From positions 186,001-250,000 of IMG/VR virus record IMGVR_UViG_3300035180_001778: a stretch of 64,000 nucleotides of DNA; one strand, written 5' to 3'. The translations under genes were made by a program, and so were the position numbers. Below the pieces are notes generated by a model. The model ran no database searches, was not told where the DNA came from, and saw only the letters and a list, made by a program, of their open reading frames with translations. Within the stretch, counting starts at the first letter, position 1, and every line of letters starts with the position of its first letter. The DNA is from a virus. Of the stretch, positions 7,460-17,127 are shown piece after piece.

Positions 7460-8947
7460 TCACGCACCCAACGAGAAGAGTTGACCCTTGACCAAGAGTG
7501 CCTTCTTCTCGTCCTCGGAGGGCTCACGTCCGAGGGCATGACAGCAAGCCGTCATGTATTGCGTGACATCACGGTAGCGGGACGTCCCCCCAACCGCGAC
7601 CACGGCCCGATAGATCCGGCCTTCCCCTGCCATCATGGTTCGCTTGCTTGCGAGGTCCACAATGCGGGAAACAGCCAGGATTTCACGTCCGCTGAGCCTT
7701 TTTGAAGCTTGCACAGCACCCCAACCACCCGTCTTGAGGAGGATGAGACCCAAAAGGGTTTGCCGTGCAGACCTACCACCCCCAACAGTCGCCACCAAGG
7801 AACGAGCCACCTCTTTCCAGACGGGATTCCGGAGAGCGGACTTGATGAGGGTATCGTTGTCGTTCGCGTCCCCAATCGGGGAATCGCTCTTGGCCATATC
7901 CCCACGCACCTTCTCCAGAGCCTTCTCCTGGAGAGTTGCGGCAAGGTCATCGACGGCCTTGTCGAAGGGAGCCTTCTCCGGGGCCTTGGGGGCGGGAGTG
8001 GGAGGCTTGGTGACATCCTCCTTTTCCTGAGAATCGTCACCCCCAAATTGAGCTTTCCGAATGAGGCTGTAGGCAGCCTTCTGGAAGAGATCCGGATTTG
8101 CCACCCGAGTACCCCCAGCGAATGCCGCCTGAATCTGACCCCCATAAGTGGCAATCTCTTCGGGGGATAGGATGCTGCGAAGGACGGCGCCCGTGAAAGC
8201 TGGGTTTGCAACCCAGCTCGCCTCGATGAATTTGACACTCCCGGGCTCGTCTGCGATGTGCCCGCACAGCTCTGCGATCCGACGTTTGTTGCCGAAGTCG
8301 TCAACCCACTCGTTGCCCTTGGCGTAGCGAATGTCGGGACAGAGCTGCGTCTCGTCGTAGGCGACGTTGCCGCACTTCGTGCAGACGGTGAACTCGACCT
8401 GGCACCCCATCGAGAGGGTCTGAAGCTGGCCGCTCGTGATGGCCGAGATGAGGGGGCGGTGCTTCCGATCCGTGGCCACGAGGATGTCCACATAGATGGA
8501 GTCCCCGATATCCCGAGCCGCAGCGTCGATGATCTTCCCGCGAGACATCTCTGGGATCTGAATGTGCTCGACGTAGTTCTCCCCGCCAATGAACGTACGG
8601 AAGCACGACAGAAGGAGCTTCCGCTCCCAGGCATCGTGGTTGTTGTTGATGTACTTCGACGTCTTGGGGGCGATCAGCCAGTCCTTGTACTTGCGGGTGA
8701 TCGGGAAGCCCGCGACAACCTGTTCCCCAAGCTCTGCCGGGCTCTCTTCCGTGTCGACCGAGGCGATGATCGTACAGTGGGAGAGCATGAAGCTCGAAGG
8801 GTCATACTTCTGGAAGACGACCTTGGCAGCGGCACGATCAGCGAAGGGGTTCCCCTTCATCTGACTCTTGCTCTTGACTTCATCCCAGCCCGCGAACTTG
8901 ATGTCCGGCTTGACGATGGCTGCGTTTGCGTAGCGTAGGAAGGCCAT
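7460..8947 (-). CDS. prohead maturation protease
   Basis: 495 aa. Residues about 90-240 carry the protease-like core: NNNHDAWERKLL, GGENYVEHIQIPEMSRGKI with a candidate catalytic His, DIYVDILVATDRKHR-like strand, and LSMGC with the candidate Ser nucleophile, matching the His...Ser layout of phage prohead proteases of the herpesvirus-assemblin fold. A Cys cluster (FTVCTKCGNVAYDETQLC) follows and could bind zinc. The C-terminal 200 residues are Ala/Lys-rich and helical and may serve as an internal scaffold, as in lambda C/Nu3, though no separate start was proven. Expected to trim head proteins during maturation. Confidence 0.8.
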   Translation of the reverse strand: MAFLRYANAAIVKPDIKFAGWDEVKSKSQMKGNPFADRAAAKVVFQKYDPSSFMLSHCTIIASVDTEESPAELGEQVVAGFPITRKYKDWLIAPKTSKYINNNHDAWERKLLLSCFRTFIGGENYVEHIQIPEMSRGKIIDAAARDIGDSIYVDILVATDRKHRPLISAITSGQLQTLSMGCQVEFTVCTKCGNVAYDETQLCPDIRYAKGNEWVDDFGNKRRIAELCGHIADEPGSVKFIEASWVANPAFTGAVLRSILSPEEIATYGGQIQAAFAGGTRVANPDLFQKAAYSLIRKAQFGGDDSQEKEDVTKPPTPAPKAPEKAPFDKAVDDLAATLQEKALEKVRGDMAKSDSPIGDANDNDTLIKSALRNPVWKEVARSLVATVGGGRSARQTLLGLILLKTGGWGAVQASKRLSGREILAVSRIVDLASKRTMMAGEGRIYRAVVAVGGTSRYRDVTQYMTACCHALGREPSEDEKKALLVKGQLFSLGA

Positions 8948-9493
8948 TCAGGGGCTCTTTTCTGAGTAGGAGCTGTGTAGCTTGGTCAACTCCCTTGACA
9001 GAGTTGAGACGACATTCGTGTCTCCACCAAGAGACACGAATGTCGAACCCAGAGGCAAGAGAATCCGATTTAGCTCTTGGAAGACGTTGTCGATATCCCC
9101 ATGGTGAGCTGCTTTTGCAGCATGCTCAAAACAAGAGGCAACTGCCTCCAGGCTATCCTTCAGGTCCCGCTCAAGGTGCTTGCCATCCTTCGATTCGGCT
9201 TGGAAACGAGCAAAGACCCGAGTCGCCATGACCCCCGTCATATACTCGTACTTCATGAAGTCGGCCTTGGAGAGAGCCAGTTTCTTGGCTTCCAAGAGGG
9301 TGGGCTCTACCCCCAGCTTGTCTCCAGCCTGTTGGACATGGAACAGACCGTCCTTCGCGTAGAAGTCGATCACGATCCCATGGTCAAACGGGTAGCGGAT
9401 ACCATTACGACCGGCGAGGTTGTAAGAGTTCCCCTCTCCATCCCCCAAGTCCTTCAGGTCCTTGTGGAACCACCCTGCATCGACAGCACTCAC
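8948..9493 (-). CDS. hypothetical head-block protein, 181 aa
   Basis: Starts MSAVDAGWFHKDLKDLGD, stop immediately adjacent to the protease start, start overlapping the upstream gene's stop by 4 bp. N-terminal part contains a short beta section (RYPFDHGIVIDFYAKDGLFHVQ), then a mainly helical region. No family recognised. The tight overlap implies co-translation with the protease and small coiled-coil gene. Confidence 0.7.
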   Translation of the reverse strand: MSAVDAGWFHKDLKDLGDGEGNSYNLAGRNGIRYPFDHGIVIDFYAKDGLFHVQQAGDKLGVEPTLLEAKKLALSKADFMKYEYMTGVMATRVFARFQAESKDGKHLERDLKDSLEAVASCFEHAAKAAHHGDIDNVFQELNRILLPLGSTFVSLGGDTNVVSTLSRELTKLHSSYSEKSP

Positions 9494-9756
9494 TTGGAGC
9501 CCTCCCCCTCAAAGGGAGCCTCACGGTCCAAGGCCATGACATGCTCAGCACGTTCGAGCTTCTGACGGTAGTCTCGGATCTTGGATCGAAGGCCATCGGC
9601 CCTACCGAGTTGTCCCGAGGCCTCAGCTTTTGAAGCCTGTCTTTGGGCCTTCTCAATAGCGCTCAACAGATCCTTGATCTGTTGAGCGAGGTCAGCAGAT
9701 TCGGAGGCTGCCTTCTCTTGGTAGAAGCGCTGGAGAACACGAGCACCTGTCACCAT
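9490..9756 (-). CDS. small coiled-coil protein, 88 aa
   Basis: MVTGARVLQRFYQEKAASE followed by a continuous heptad-like helix rich in A, Q, K, E (about 15-75) and an acidic end. Overlaps neighbours on both sides (4 and 7 bp). Length and composition fit an assembly cofactor, but no family is recognised. Confidence 0.7.
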   Translation of the reverse strand: MVTGARVLQRFYQEKAASESADLAQQIKDLLSAIEKAQRQASKAEASGQLGRADGLRSKIRDYRQKLERAEHVMALDREAPFEGEGSK

Positions 9757-10481
9757 TCGATGGGTTCTCCCCCAGGTCCGAGAAGGTCTGTCTGCTTGAC
9801 GAGGAAGAGATCCTTGGGACAGGCGAAGAGACGCATCCGTGCGCCCTTGTCCATCTTGTAGGTGGTCTTCCTCATCAAGCTACCGCACCGAGGGCAGAGA
9901 GGCTTCTGGCTGTTGTGCTCCTCGCTCGTCACCCGATACTGCCGGTTCTGCGAGACCCAGTACGCCGCGGTTTTGGTGGCGTGTTGCTGAATCCGAAGCT
10001 CCACAAGAGTTGAGGCGACGGTGTAGAACTTCTGCACCTCACTCTGTAGAACGGCGTCCGAGACCGAGGAGCCGTACTTCTTCCACAGCTCGTCGTAAGC
10101 CAAAACGTCGCTCGCCTTGCGAGCCCAGAGCTGCGCGAGGTTCCGATGGAAATCGGGAGGGACCTCCAGCGTGCGCCAGGTCCCAGCGGAGGCTTGCTTT
10201 TGGGTGTCGTACGAGGAGTACGACTGGTCGAGCGTCGGAGGAAGATACACGGACAGACGAGGGTCGACCCGAACGATGTCGTCTGGAAACATCCTGTCCA
10301 CACCATACGGCCACTGGACATCAAGCACCCCAAGACCAGGATGAACATGCGTCACTCGTCCCATAAACGGAGACAAGGAGAGCCCACCTAGCCCAGGAAC
10401 AAATCGTTGTACCGTGTCGCCGACACGGTAGTCTTTTGTGAGACTCCAATAGTCGATGCTCACGTCAACATCCCCCGCCAC
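9750..10481 (-). CDS. structural-block protein with zinc ribbon
   Basis: 243 aa. N-terminal 90 residues look like an SH3/KOW-type barrel (DYRVGDTVQRFVPG, GRVTHVHPGLGVLDVQWPYG). The middle is helical. The C-terminus has CPRCGSLMRKTTYKM...LFACPKD, three cysteines in a ribbon-like layout. The start overlaps the end of the upstream HNH gene by 22 bp. Role unknown; a nucleic-acid or capsid contact by the ribbon is possible. Confidence 0.65.
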   Translation of the reverse strand: MAGDVDVSIDYWSLTKDYRVGDTVQRFVPGLGGLSLSPFMGRVTHVHPGLGVLDVQWPYGVDRMFPDDIVRVDPRLSVYLPPTLDQSYSSYDTQKQASAGTWRTLEVPPDFHRNLAQLWARKASDVLAYDELWKKYGSSVSDAVLQSEVQKFYTVASTLVELRIQQHATKTAAYWVSQNRQYRVTSEEHNSQKPLCPRCGSLMRKTTYKMDKGARMRLFACPKDLFLVKQTDLLGPGGEPIEW

Positions 10482-10900
10482 TTCATCAGATAAGCGGCTG
10501 CTTGTTCCAACAGATGAGGGTCGTCCGAGCTGGCCCCCAAAACCCTATTGCACTTGCTGTGTATCAACCCTCGAACACAAGTGCCGCACGACTTAGGGCC
10601 GGCACAACAATTGTGGTCATGGTCGACGGCCACTGACATGGGGTGCTTCCCATTTGGAAGCATTGGGGTACTGCAAACAGCACAGAGACCACGTTGCTGA
10701 GCCCACATGGAGTTGAAGTCAATGGCGTACCTACCACGGTTCAGTAGAGATTGTGTGCTCTTGTGTGTCTTGACACATAGTTTGCACCAACTGTACCGGC
10801 CGTTTTGGTTGCGCGGCTCTTTGTAGAAATCGGACAGATCCTTGGGGTCTCCGCACTTCGTGCAGATTTTATCTTGCCCAATCTTCTGTCCGGTTTCCAC
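10460..10900 (-). CDS. HNH endonuclease VII-type, free-standing
   Basis: 146 aa. N-terminal zinc finger CTKCGDPKDLSDFYKE...WCKLC (about 13-42), then CAVCSTPM and the core VAVDHDHNCCAGPKSCGTC followed by RGLIHSKCNRVLG, which matches the recombination endonuclease VII family (DHDH with paired Cys and an N-x-x-LG end). It interrupts the head gene string, overlapping the next gene by 22 bp, as homing endonucleases often do. It may act in gene spread rather than in resolving junctions; the phage already has a RuvC-like resolvase. Confidence 0.85.
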   Translation of the reverse strand: METGQKIGQDKICTKCGDPKDLSDFYKEPRNQNGRYSWCKLCVKTHKSTQSLLNRGRYAIDFNSMWAQQRGLCAVCSTPMLPNGKHPMSVAVDHDHNCCAGPKSCGTCVRGLIHSKCNRVLGASSDDPHLLEQAAAYLMKWRGMLT

Positions 10901-10905
10901 GAGGA

Positions 10906-11283
10906 TCAGTGACCCTGTGCGAGAGGCCGACCGTTCTCCGCCTTGCCGTGGATCACAGCCGACGACTGGTCATCCCCGTAGGCCTTCATGTACGGCTCGT
11001 CGGACTCCGTCTGAATGGGGTACATGGGGTTCTTGAACGTCCCCATGTACCCCTCATCGGGCTCCTTCTGGATCACCTCCGCCTGGCGGGCGGTGAACGA
11101 CTCCTTGCCGAAGGAGTCGATCTCGACACGATCGGCCACCGTGTCGAGATCGTTGACCATCCCCTTGGCATCCTCGAAGGAGAACCCGAAGTCGGCGTAC
11201 TTCTCCTGTATGGTCTTGGCGAGGACGTCGAGACGCCCGAGGATACGGCTGGCGTCCTTGGACGCGAACTTCATGTTGCTCAT
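10906..11283 (-). CDS. hypothetical protein, 125 aa
   Basis: Starts MSNMKFASKDASRILGRLD with GGAGAATTCTCA just upstream of the ATG. Helical N-terminal half, polar C-terminal half (EPDEGYMGTFKNPMYP, DEPYMKAYGDDQ with a repeated YM motif). Located between portal-linked genes and the HNH gene. No family recognised. Confidence 0.65.
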   Translation of the reverse strand: MSNMKFASKDASRILGRLDVLAKTIQEKYADFGFSFEDAKGMVNDLDTVADRVEIDSFGKESFTARQAEVIQKEPDEGYMGTFKNPMYPIQTESDEPYMKAYGDDQSSAVIHGKAENGRPLAQGH

Positions 11284-11340
11284 TGAGAATTCTCCGGGGG
11301 TGGAAGGGGGTCGCTCAGAGGATCTGAGCGACTCAGGCCC

Positions 11341-14307
11341 TCAGCCGAGGTTCTTGATGGTCTGGAGAATCGGCCGGATGTGGGGACGCATCGCCGGGTT
11401 CTTCGTGGCGAAGTCGATGATCGACGCCTTCAGAGCACGGTAGGAGGCAGCCTGCTTCTGCTGTTCCTGACCCTGGTCCTTGTCGTCCTTCTTCTCGTCC
11501 TTCTTGTCGTCCCCCTTGCCCTTCATGTGCTCAAGGAACTGGGGAGGCACCTGTCCACCCTGCTTCTGCTGTTCCTGGGACTGCTGAGCCTTCTCCTGTT
11601 GCTCTTCCTGAGCAACCTTGTCCGCGAGGACGATGAAGTCGTACGCGGCGGAGGGGTTGGTGTATGCCATTTCGGCGGCCTGCTTGCGGATTACGGCGGA
11701 TGCGCTCATGGGTTCTTCTCCTGTAGCAACATAAACGGATCCGTGAGCAGCGGCTTCATGGACCGTCAACAGCGTTTCGTCTTCGGACTTCCCAGCCAAC
11801 CGAGCGAGAAGGGAATTGTACGTCTTGTGGTCGAAACCCGCAGAGTACCTCCCGTCTTCGAGCGTTTGAATGGCGAGGTCAAGAGCGGCCCGTAGCTGGG
11901 TGTCCCGCTCAATTCCCTCCACAGACTTCGACAACACAGGGGCCTTGAGCCACTCCCTTGCCGATTTGAGGACCTTCGTGTAGTCCTTCTCCCCAAGGTC
12001 ACGATCGTGGACTTGATTCCACTTCGTATAGGGGGCGAAGCCCTCATGCCCCTTCGGGTAGGGGGCAACCCCCCAATAGACAGCCTGGCGGTTCTGAGGA
12101 CCCATCGACTTGCACCCTGAATAAGAAGAAAACGAGGCTGTCACCTGGCGATTTTGCTCGTCCCAGAGCCGTTCCCGCTCCTCTTCCTGGTCCTCACCCC
12201 CCAAACCATACCGGACCGGCTTCGCCGGGGGCTCAGGGAGTTCAGGTTCCGGAGGCAGCTCAGGAGCTTCAGGCAAGTCCAGATCCGGCGGAGGCTTCGG
12301 AGCCACGGGGGGCTTCGGCGGTTCCATGCCCTCTGTGGGGGACTCGCGATAGTCCCCCACAGAGGGCATGGCTTCTTGCACGAGCTTCTGGTACTTGACC
12401 TTCTCCTTGACGTACTTTCGGTACTCCTTGTCGAACGCCTTTGCCTGCTCCTTGTACTCGTCGATGGTCCCCTCATGCTTCGAGCGGAGCTTCTCGATGA
12501 TCTTGTCGTGCTTGTCGATGACCTTCTGAACAACCTTCTCGTACCGATCCATGGTCCGCGTCACGAGCTTCTCATGACGGGCAGTCTCAGAATCGAAGAG
12601 CTGGCGCTCGTACTTGTCGACATGGTTCCGAACGAAGGGGTACTTCTCCGGGTTGAGAGTCTGAACATGCTTCAGAATTCGGGTCCGAAATGCCCCCGCC
12701 GGATCCTGAGTAATAGCCGTTGGCGGGTATAGCCGAGAGCGATCCATGAGGAACCGGCTGCCGTCGACCACCCCACGAGCAATGTCCGTAGGCCCCTGAT
12801 GCTCCGAGATGTGCTCAGGAGAGGAGGGGTCTAGAAAACGAGCACGAGCCGTCTGGTAGTCGCGAGCCTGGAAGTAGGAGACCGCAAGACGCTCGGCTGC
12901 CGGGTTGCTCTTCGTGAACTCCAGGACGTTCTTGATCGTCCCGGGGGCGATCTTCTCATCCTTGCCTTCCGTCAGAACCTTCTGGAATACCTTCGCGGCC
13001 AGCTCCTTCGACTGGGCGTTGTCCTTCTCAGGGTCGACCTGCTCGCCTTCCTTCGGCGGCTTCTGCTGTAGAAGGAAGGCAGAGAGGAAGTCGGCCAACG
13101 CCGGGGGAGCCCCCAACGTGCGGGTGAGCGACCGGGTCACCTGGTCATGCGCAGCAAGGCTCAAAGCCACCGTTCGATTTCGGTGTTGAGCCCCAGCTTC
13201 AGCCTGCTCTTCAGGTGAAAGCTCGGTGAACGGGATCTCATTTCCAGCCTGGTCCTTCCCTGTCTTCGGAAGAGGGACCTTCGTGGGATCCGGCTGAAAC
13301 CAATGTTGGGCCTTCCCAACCAGCTTCTCCGCCGCCTTTGCCCCCATGTCACCCGAGCGGGCAGCGTGGTAGGTCGCAAGGATATCCGCCACATCATCCG
13401 GATGGAGGTTCGCATCGAGCAAGCCCTCCCGCATGGCACCGCGGGGAAGGTTTTCGAGAATGGCTGACTTCGCAGCCATTTGCTCCCACTCTTCCGCTTG
13501 ACGCCTCTTCGGCTCAGGGGTCTTGCCCTTTTCCTTCGGAGCCTCTTCAGGGGCCTTCTCAGGCTCTTTCTCGTCTTCCTTGGGCTCCTCGTTGCCCTCA
13601 TCAGGTTCCGGAGGCGTACCAGGGTCTTCCCCCTTCGGAGCCTCGTCAGGGACCTTCTCAGCTTCCGGGGCCTTGGGACTCTCGGGGTCTTTGGGCGCTT
13701 CTTGAGTCTTGGGGGGGTTCTTCTTCCCCTGGTTCAGGACCTTGACGAGCTGCCCAAGCGTCTTGACGCCTTCAGGAAGAGGGCGCCCCCGCATCATGAT
13801 CTCGGCGGGCAGATTGGGAGTGCTCTTCGCCACGTACCCGCCACCTTGCGAGGTCGGGTTGAGCAGGTCCTTGAAGACAGACGCCAGCTCGGGATCCGCC
13901 TTCGAGGCGTCCCATAGCTTCTTGCCCTGTGCGTAGGATTCGTGATCCTCGGGCGCCCATGCCGGTCCCGAGTCCCCCTCTTCGGGCAAGGAGTACTCGT
14001 CGGAGCGTTGCTTCAACGTCTCCGGCTTGATGTAGGTGGTCTCCCCTGTCTCCTTGCGGACAACCTTGACTTTCCCGTTGTCCTTCGCGGCTTCGAGGAA
14101 GCGATCGAGGATACGGCCCCCCAAAGAACCCTTGTAGTTGAGTGACAAGTCCTTGTCGGACTCCTTCAAGTCAGGGTCGGCTTCAGGACGCATGTCTTCC
14201 CGACGACGATCCCGCCGAGGAGGCTTGATCTTCGGGGCGGGACGGACAAGGCGCTCAGCCTCTTCCTCTTCCCGCTCATGCGTATCCTTCGTCGCCCAAT
14301 GCAACAT
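11341..14307 (-). CDS. 988-aa low-complexity virion-block protein
   Basis: Starts MLHWATKDTHEREEEE (ATG at 14307; an adjacent GTG at 14310 is the alternative). The first 350 residues are Pro/Glu/Lys-rich and probably disordered, the middle is helical, and a long coiled coil occupies about 580-660 (repeats of RHEKLVTRTMDRYEKVV type) before a Pro-rich linker. An internal ATG at 11709 (MSASAVIRKQAAEM) has AGGAGAAGAACCC directly before it, an excellent ribosome site, so the last 122 residues may also be made separately. No known family; position next to the portal suggests an internal or neck component. Confidence 0.7.
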   Translation of the reverse strand: MLHWATKDTHEREEEEAERLVRPAPKIKPPRRDRRREDMRPEADPDLKESDKDLSLNYKGSLGGRILDRFLEAAKDNGKVKVVRKETGETTYIKPETLKQRSDEYSLPEEGDSGPAWAPEDHESYAQGKKLWDASKADPELASVFKDLLNPTSQGGGYVAKSTPNLPAEIMMRGRPLPEGVKTLGQLVKVLNQGKKNPPKTQEAPKDPESPKAPEAEKVPDEAPKGEDPGTPPEPDEGNEEPKEDEKEPEKAPEEAPKEKGKTPEPKRRQAEEWEQMAAKSAILENLPRGAMREGLLDANLHPDDVADILATYHAARSGDMGAKAAEKLVGKAQHWFQPDPTKVPLPKTGKDQAGNEIPFTELSPEEQAEAGAQHRNRTVALSLAAHDQVTRSLTRTLGAPPALADFLSAFLLQQKPPKEGEQVDPEKDNAQSKELAAKVFQKVLTEGKDEKIAPGTIKNVLEFTKSNPAAERLAVSYFQARDYQTARARFLDPSSPEHISEHQGPTDIARGVVDGSRFLMDRSRLYPPTAITQDPAGAFRTRILKHVQTLNPEKYPFVRNHVDKYERQLFDSETARHEKLVTRTMDRYEKVVQKVIDKHDKIIEKLRSKHEGTIDEYKEQAKAFDKEYRKYVKEKVKYQKLVQEAMPSVGDYRESPTEGMEPPKPPVAPKPPPDLDLPEAPELPPEPELPEPPAKPVRYGLGGEDQEEERERLWDEQNRQVTASFSSYSGCKSMGPQNRQAVYWGVAPYPKGHEGFAPYTKWNQVHDRDLGEKDYTKVLKSAREWLKAPVLSKSVEGIERDTQLRAALDLAIQTLEDGRYSAGFDHKTYNSLLARLAGKSEDETLLTVHEAAAHGSVYVATGEEPMSASAVIRKQAAEMAYTNPSAAYDFIVLADKVAQEEQQEKAQQSQEQQKQGGQVPPQFLEHMKGKGDDKKDEKKDDKDQGQEQQKQAASYRALKASIIDFATKNPAMRPHIRPILQTIKNLG

Positions 14308-14337
14308 CACCAGACATGCCTGATAGAAGGATACACG

Positions 14338-16176
14338 TCAACCAAATCGATCCTCACCCTCAGCTTCAGGCGCAGCCGTCATCTTGAGCTTGAGGTAGGT
14401 GGCGATCTTCTCCGCGACGTCCGTCGAGTCCGCCAGCTTTTGACCCACCGCACCGTAGATGCCGCGCATGACCTCGTTGAAGGTCGCGTCGTTGGTGGTG
14501 AACATGTCCTTCTCGATCTTGAGCTTGGTGTCGTTCGGGTCGATGTTGAACATTTCCAGGATGACGTCGATCGAAATCGAGCCCTTTTGATAGAGGTTGA
14601 AGAGTGCGTCGTACGTGTCTTGGCTGTCCCGAAGCGGAAGGCGGGTGAACGACAGACGAGGGTAGAGCACGACCTCTTCGCCCCATTCGTCCTTCTCGAC
14701 GAAGCCCATGCGACGGGCAACAGGCTTGAATAGGTACTCCTCGACGTACTCCTGAAGGATCTCCCGAAGGAACAAGTAGCGGGTGTTGATGACCTCCAGC
14801 TTGAGGCGGTCCCCCGAGTAGAGAGACTCCCCCGAGAGGAGCGATTCCGTGACGCCAAGCCCCGCATGGAGCTGGCGATCCGTGATCTCGTACTCTCCCG
14901 AGAGGTCCAAGAGACGGTCCTTCGACCCCATCTCTTCCCAGTGGATCTCGTAGTTGGCCACGATCGAGTAGTCGGGGTCGACCAACGAAAGGTCGACCTG
15001 CTCGCGGAGCTGCTCGCAATCGTCATCCGAGATGTCTTCGGCCCACACGATACGCTTCGGGGTCATCGCCCGGCTGGCGATCTGCGTCTGAGCCTGGCGG
15101 AGCTTCTCTCGGTAGTAGAGGGTCCGGAGGCAGCGATCCAGGATGCTCGCCCCCAGCTCTTCCCCTGCTTGTTTGCGCCCCGTCAGGATGAACGCAAAGC
15201 TCCCCTCATCAGGGTCCGTTCCAAGAGGGATGAGGCGCCCATCCTCGATGTGCTCCCGAACCTCATCCGGAATGTCCGACGCCATTTCCTCAGCGTCAGG
15301 GTCACCCATGCGAGCTTGCTCGACGATGGCCCGATCACGATCCGACGGGATCAGCTCCACACGAAAGCGATCAGAGAACGACCACGCCGTGACTCGGATC
15401 TGATCGACGGGGACGACGATCAGCCGGTCCCACCCCTTGTAGTTCTTCTGGTAGTGCGCGAGTTCCTGCTCTTCACGATCAGGCCGCTCGACCCAGATGT
15501 CTTCCTTCGTTTCGATCGGGTTGCCTTCGTCATCAATCGAGCTTCGAAGCTCGACTTGACGGTCATACCCAATTTCAGACGGCACCTGGACATCGGAGTC
15601 CTCAGCGAAGATGCAGCATGTCCCGTCGAGCCAGTAGTGGTGGACAGCCGTGATGAGCCGCTGGAAGAGCTTCACCTTCTTGCACATCTTCTCGAAGCGC
15701 GAGAGGATGTACTTGCCGTAGTCCTCGGGGCTCTTGAAACCCTTCGGGGTCGTGGTGGGCTTCGGAGTCGCCAGACGAACCTTCGAGAGGGGAAGCTCCG
15801 TGTGCAGGTCGATTGCCTGCCCCACGATCGGATCCGAGTTGTAGAAGTGCTTGTATATCTCCCGCTTCTCTTGGATCGACTGAGGAAGCTCCAGGAAGTC
15901 CGTGGACATCTGGACGGAGAAAGTCTGCTGTGCCCCAGCTTGGACCGTGTTGGAGCCCCCGATGTTGTCCACCGAGAACGCGCCATTCATCGCCGCGGTG
16001 CGGTTGTTTTGACGAAGGGCACGTTGCTGCCGCCGGGCTTCACGCTCGTTGGGGGTGAGGGGGGTTCGACCCCCACCTTCACCCTGCGCAATATGCGGAG
16101 TCGTATGCCGTCGATTTTGCGACGGCATCGAAGTGAAGCGAGTGGTGGCGTTGGAAATTCTACCGCGGGCGGGCAT
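14338..16176 (-). CDS. portal protein
   Basis: 612 aa. After a polar N-terminus, residues about 105-135 read KHFYNSDPIVGQAIDLHTELPL, the typical start of the portal wing, followed by SKVRL, a KLFQRLITAVHHYWLDGTC segment, an RVELIPSDRDRAI strand and the stem/crown helices with LREQVDLSLVDPDYSIV and REILQEYVEEYLFKPVARRMG. Expected to form the dodecameric DNA channel at one vertex and to dock the terminase at 18426-20462. Start chosen at the ATG 8 bp after AGGTCGTG. Confidence 0.85.
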   Translation of the reverse strand: MPARGRISNATTRFTSMPSQNRRHTTPHIAQGEGGGRTPLTPNEREARRQQRALRQNNRTAAMNGAFSVDNIGGSNTVQAGAQQTFSVQMSTDFLELPQSIQEKREIYKHFYNSDPIVGQAIDLHTELPLSKVRLATPKPTTTPKGFKSPEDYGKYILSRFEKMCKKVKLFQRLITAVHHYWLDGTCCIFAEDSDVQVPSEIGYDRQVELRSSIDDEGNPIETKEDIWVERPDREEQELAHYQKNYKGWDRLIVVPVDQIRVTAWSFSDRFRVELIPSDRDRAIVEQARMGDPDAEEMASDIPDEVREHIEDGRLIPLGTDPDEGSFAFILTGRKQAGEELGASILDRCLRTLYYREKLRQAQTQIASRAMTPKRIVWAEDISDDDCEQLREQVDLSLVDPDYSIVANYEIHWEEMGSKDRLLDLSGEYEITDRQLHAGLGVTESLLSGESLYSGDRLKLEVINTRYLFLREILQEYVEEYLFKPVARRMGFVEKDEWGEEVVLYPRLSFTRLPLRDSQDTYDALFNLYQKGSISIDVILEMFNIDPNDTKLKIEKDMFTTNDATFNEVMRGIYGAVGQKLADSTDVAEKIATYLKLKMTAAPEAEGEDRFG

Positions 16177-16585
16177 CGTTCACGACCTCCCCACCATAGA
16201 GGGACACAAGGTCTTCCATCGGATCATCGTCCTCGAACTCCGGGGCCAAGACTGGAAGAACAGCGGGTCGTTCCCTCTTGGGGGTCTCTTCGAGGTCGGG
16301 GGTGGTGTGCCGAGTGAAGACCCGATCGGTGCGTGCCATTCGCTGCACGCCATTCCGAAGAGAGCTGGACATCCTCGCCCACGAGTTCGCGAACACGATG
16401 TAGGGAACCGTATCCTTCGGCTCCTCTTGCCCGGGTAGGGCAAGCTTCCGACGGCGAGCCCTGCTGTAGAGGGACAGGGACAACTCCGAGATCCGCATGG
16501 TGTGCTGCTCGATTCCACTCTGAAGGGTTCGGATCTCGCGAACAATCTCCTCGGGAGCCATACGAGCGGGATTTTGGTGCGGCAT
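16160..16585 (-). CDS. hypothetical protein, 141 aa
   Basis: Starts MPHQNPARMAPEEIVRE. Helical first 80 residues with an Arg-rich patch (LYSRARRRKLAL), acidic C-terminal end (PEFEDDDPMEDLVSLY). Overlaps the portal start by 17 bp, so it is translated just before the portal. No family recognised; possibly a portal partner by analogy to the gene order. Confidence 0.65.
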   Translation of the reverse strand: MPHQNPARMAPEEIVREIRTLQSGIEQHTMRISELSLSLYSRARRRKLALPGQEEPKDTVPYIVFANSWARMSSSLRNGVQRMARTDRVFTRHTTPDLEETPKRERPAVLPVLAPEFEDDDPMEDLVSLYGGEVVNDARPR

Positions 16586-16591
16586 CGAAAC

Positions 16592-17125
16592 TCACATGCT
16601 CGTCTGAATGCCGAGCTGGAATTGGTTGTTGACCTTCGGAACTTGAACCACGAATCCCGTGAAGAAGCAGGGGGCCAGAGGGTCGGAAGACAGCGTCAGC
16701 TCATCCTCGTTCGTCCAGTACCCTCGAAGGGACAAGTACAAGATGTCGTGCGGCATGTAGACGATGGGAACGAGTGGGCCCATCAATCGACTTGCATACG
16801 TGTACTTTTCATAAGCAAGAGTCGAGATGAGCCCACGGCCCACCATCATCACAGCCGTCGAGTAGACGAGCTGTTGCTGGGTCATGGCTGTGTAGCGATC
16901 CGCCTGCTCATCGGACCCCCAAATGAGAATCCCTCCGTACAGACCCTTGGAATACGTGACGACGCGCTCATCCGTATCCGAGTCCACCCACTGTACACCT
17001 TGACCCCCAACCCACCCGTTCGCGAGCATGGCAGGGTCCACGGTCACAGCGTAGGTATCCCCCTTGATGAAGATCGTGCAGTCACGACCCCGGATGATAT
17101 TGATCCCTCGGAAGTTGATGTCCAT
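16592..17125 (-). CDS. tandem structural paralogue 1 (177 aa)
   Basis: Starts MDINFRGINIIRGRD; the ATG at 17125 lies 2 bp after the upstream gene's stop, and an upstream extension to 17239 would lie inside that gene. Beta-rich protein sharing with the next two genes the blocks GWxGGQxVxW, SxGxYGGxxxWGSxExxD, TAMTxxQ, YEKYTYASRxxGP and LRGYWTxEDExTLSxDPxA. This copy is the most divergent, for example SSDPLAP in place of SGDPRA. Lies between portal and terminase; likely virion component. Confidence 0.75.
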   Translation of the reverse strand: MDINFRGINIIRGRDCTIFIKGDTYAVTVDPAMLANGWVGGQGVQWVDSDTDERVVTYSKGLYGGILIWGSDEQADRYTAMTQQQLVYSTAVMMVGRGLISTLAYEKYTYASRLMGPLVPIVYMPHDILYLSLRGYWTNEDELTLSSDPLAPCFFTGFVVQVPKVNNQFQLGIQTSM

Positions 17126-17127
17126 GG

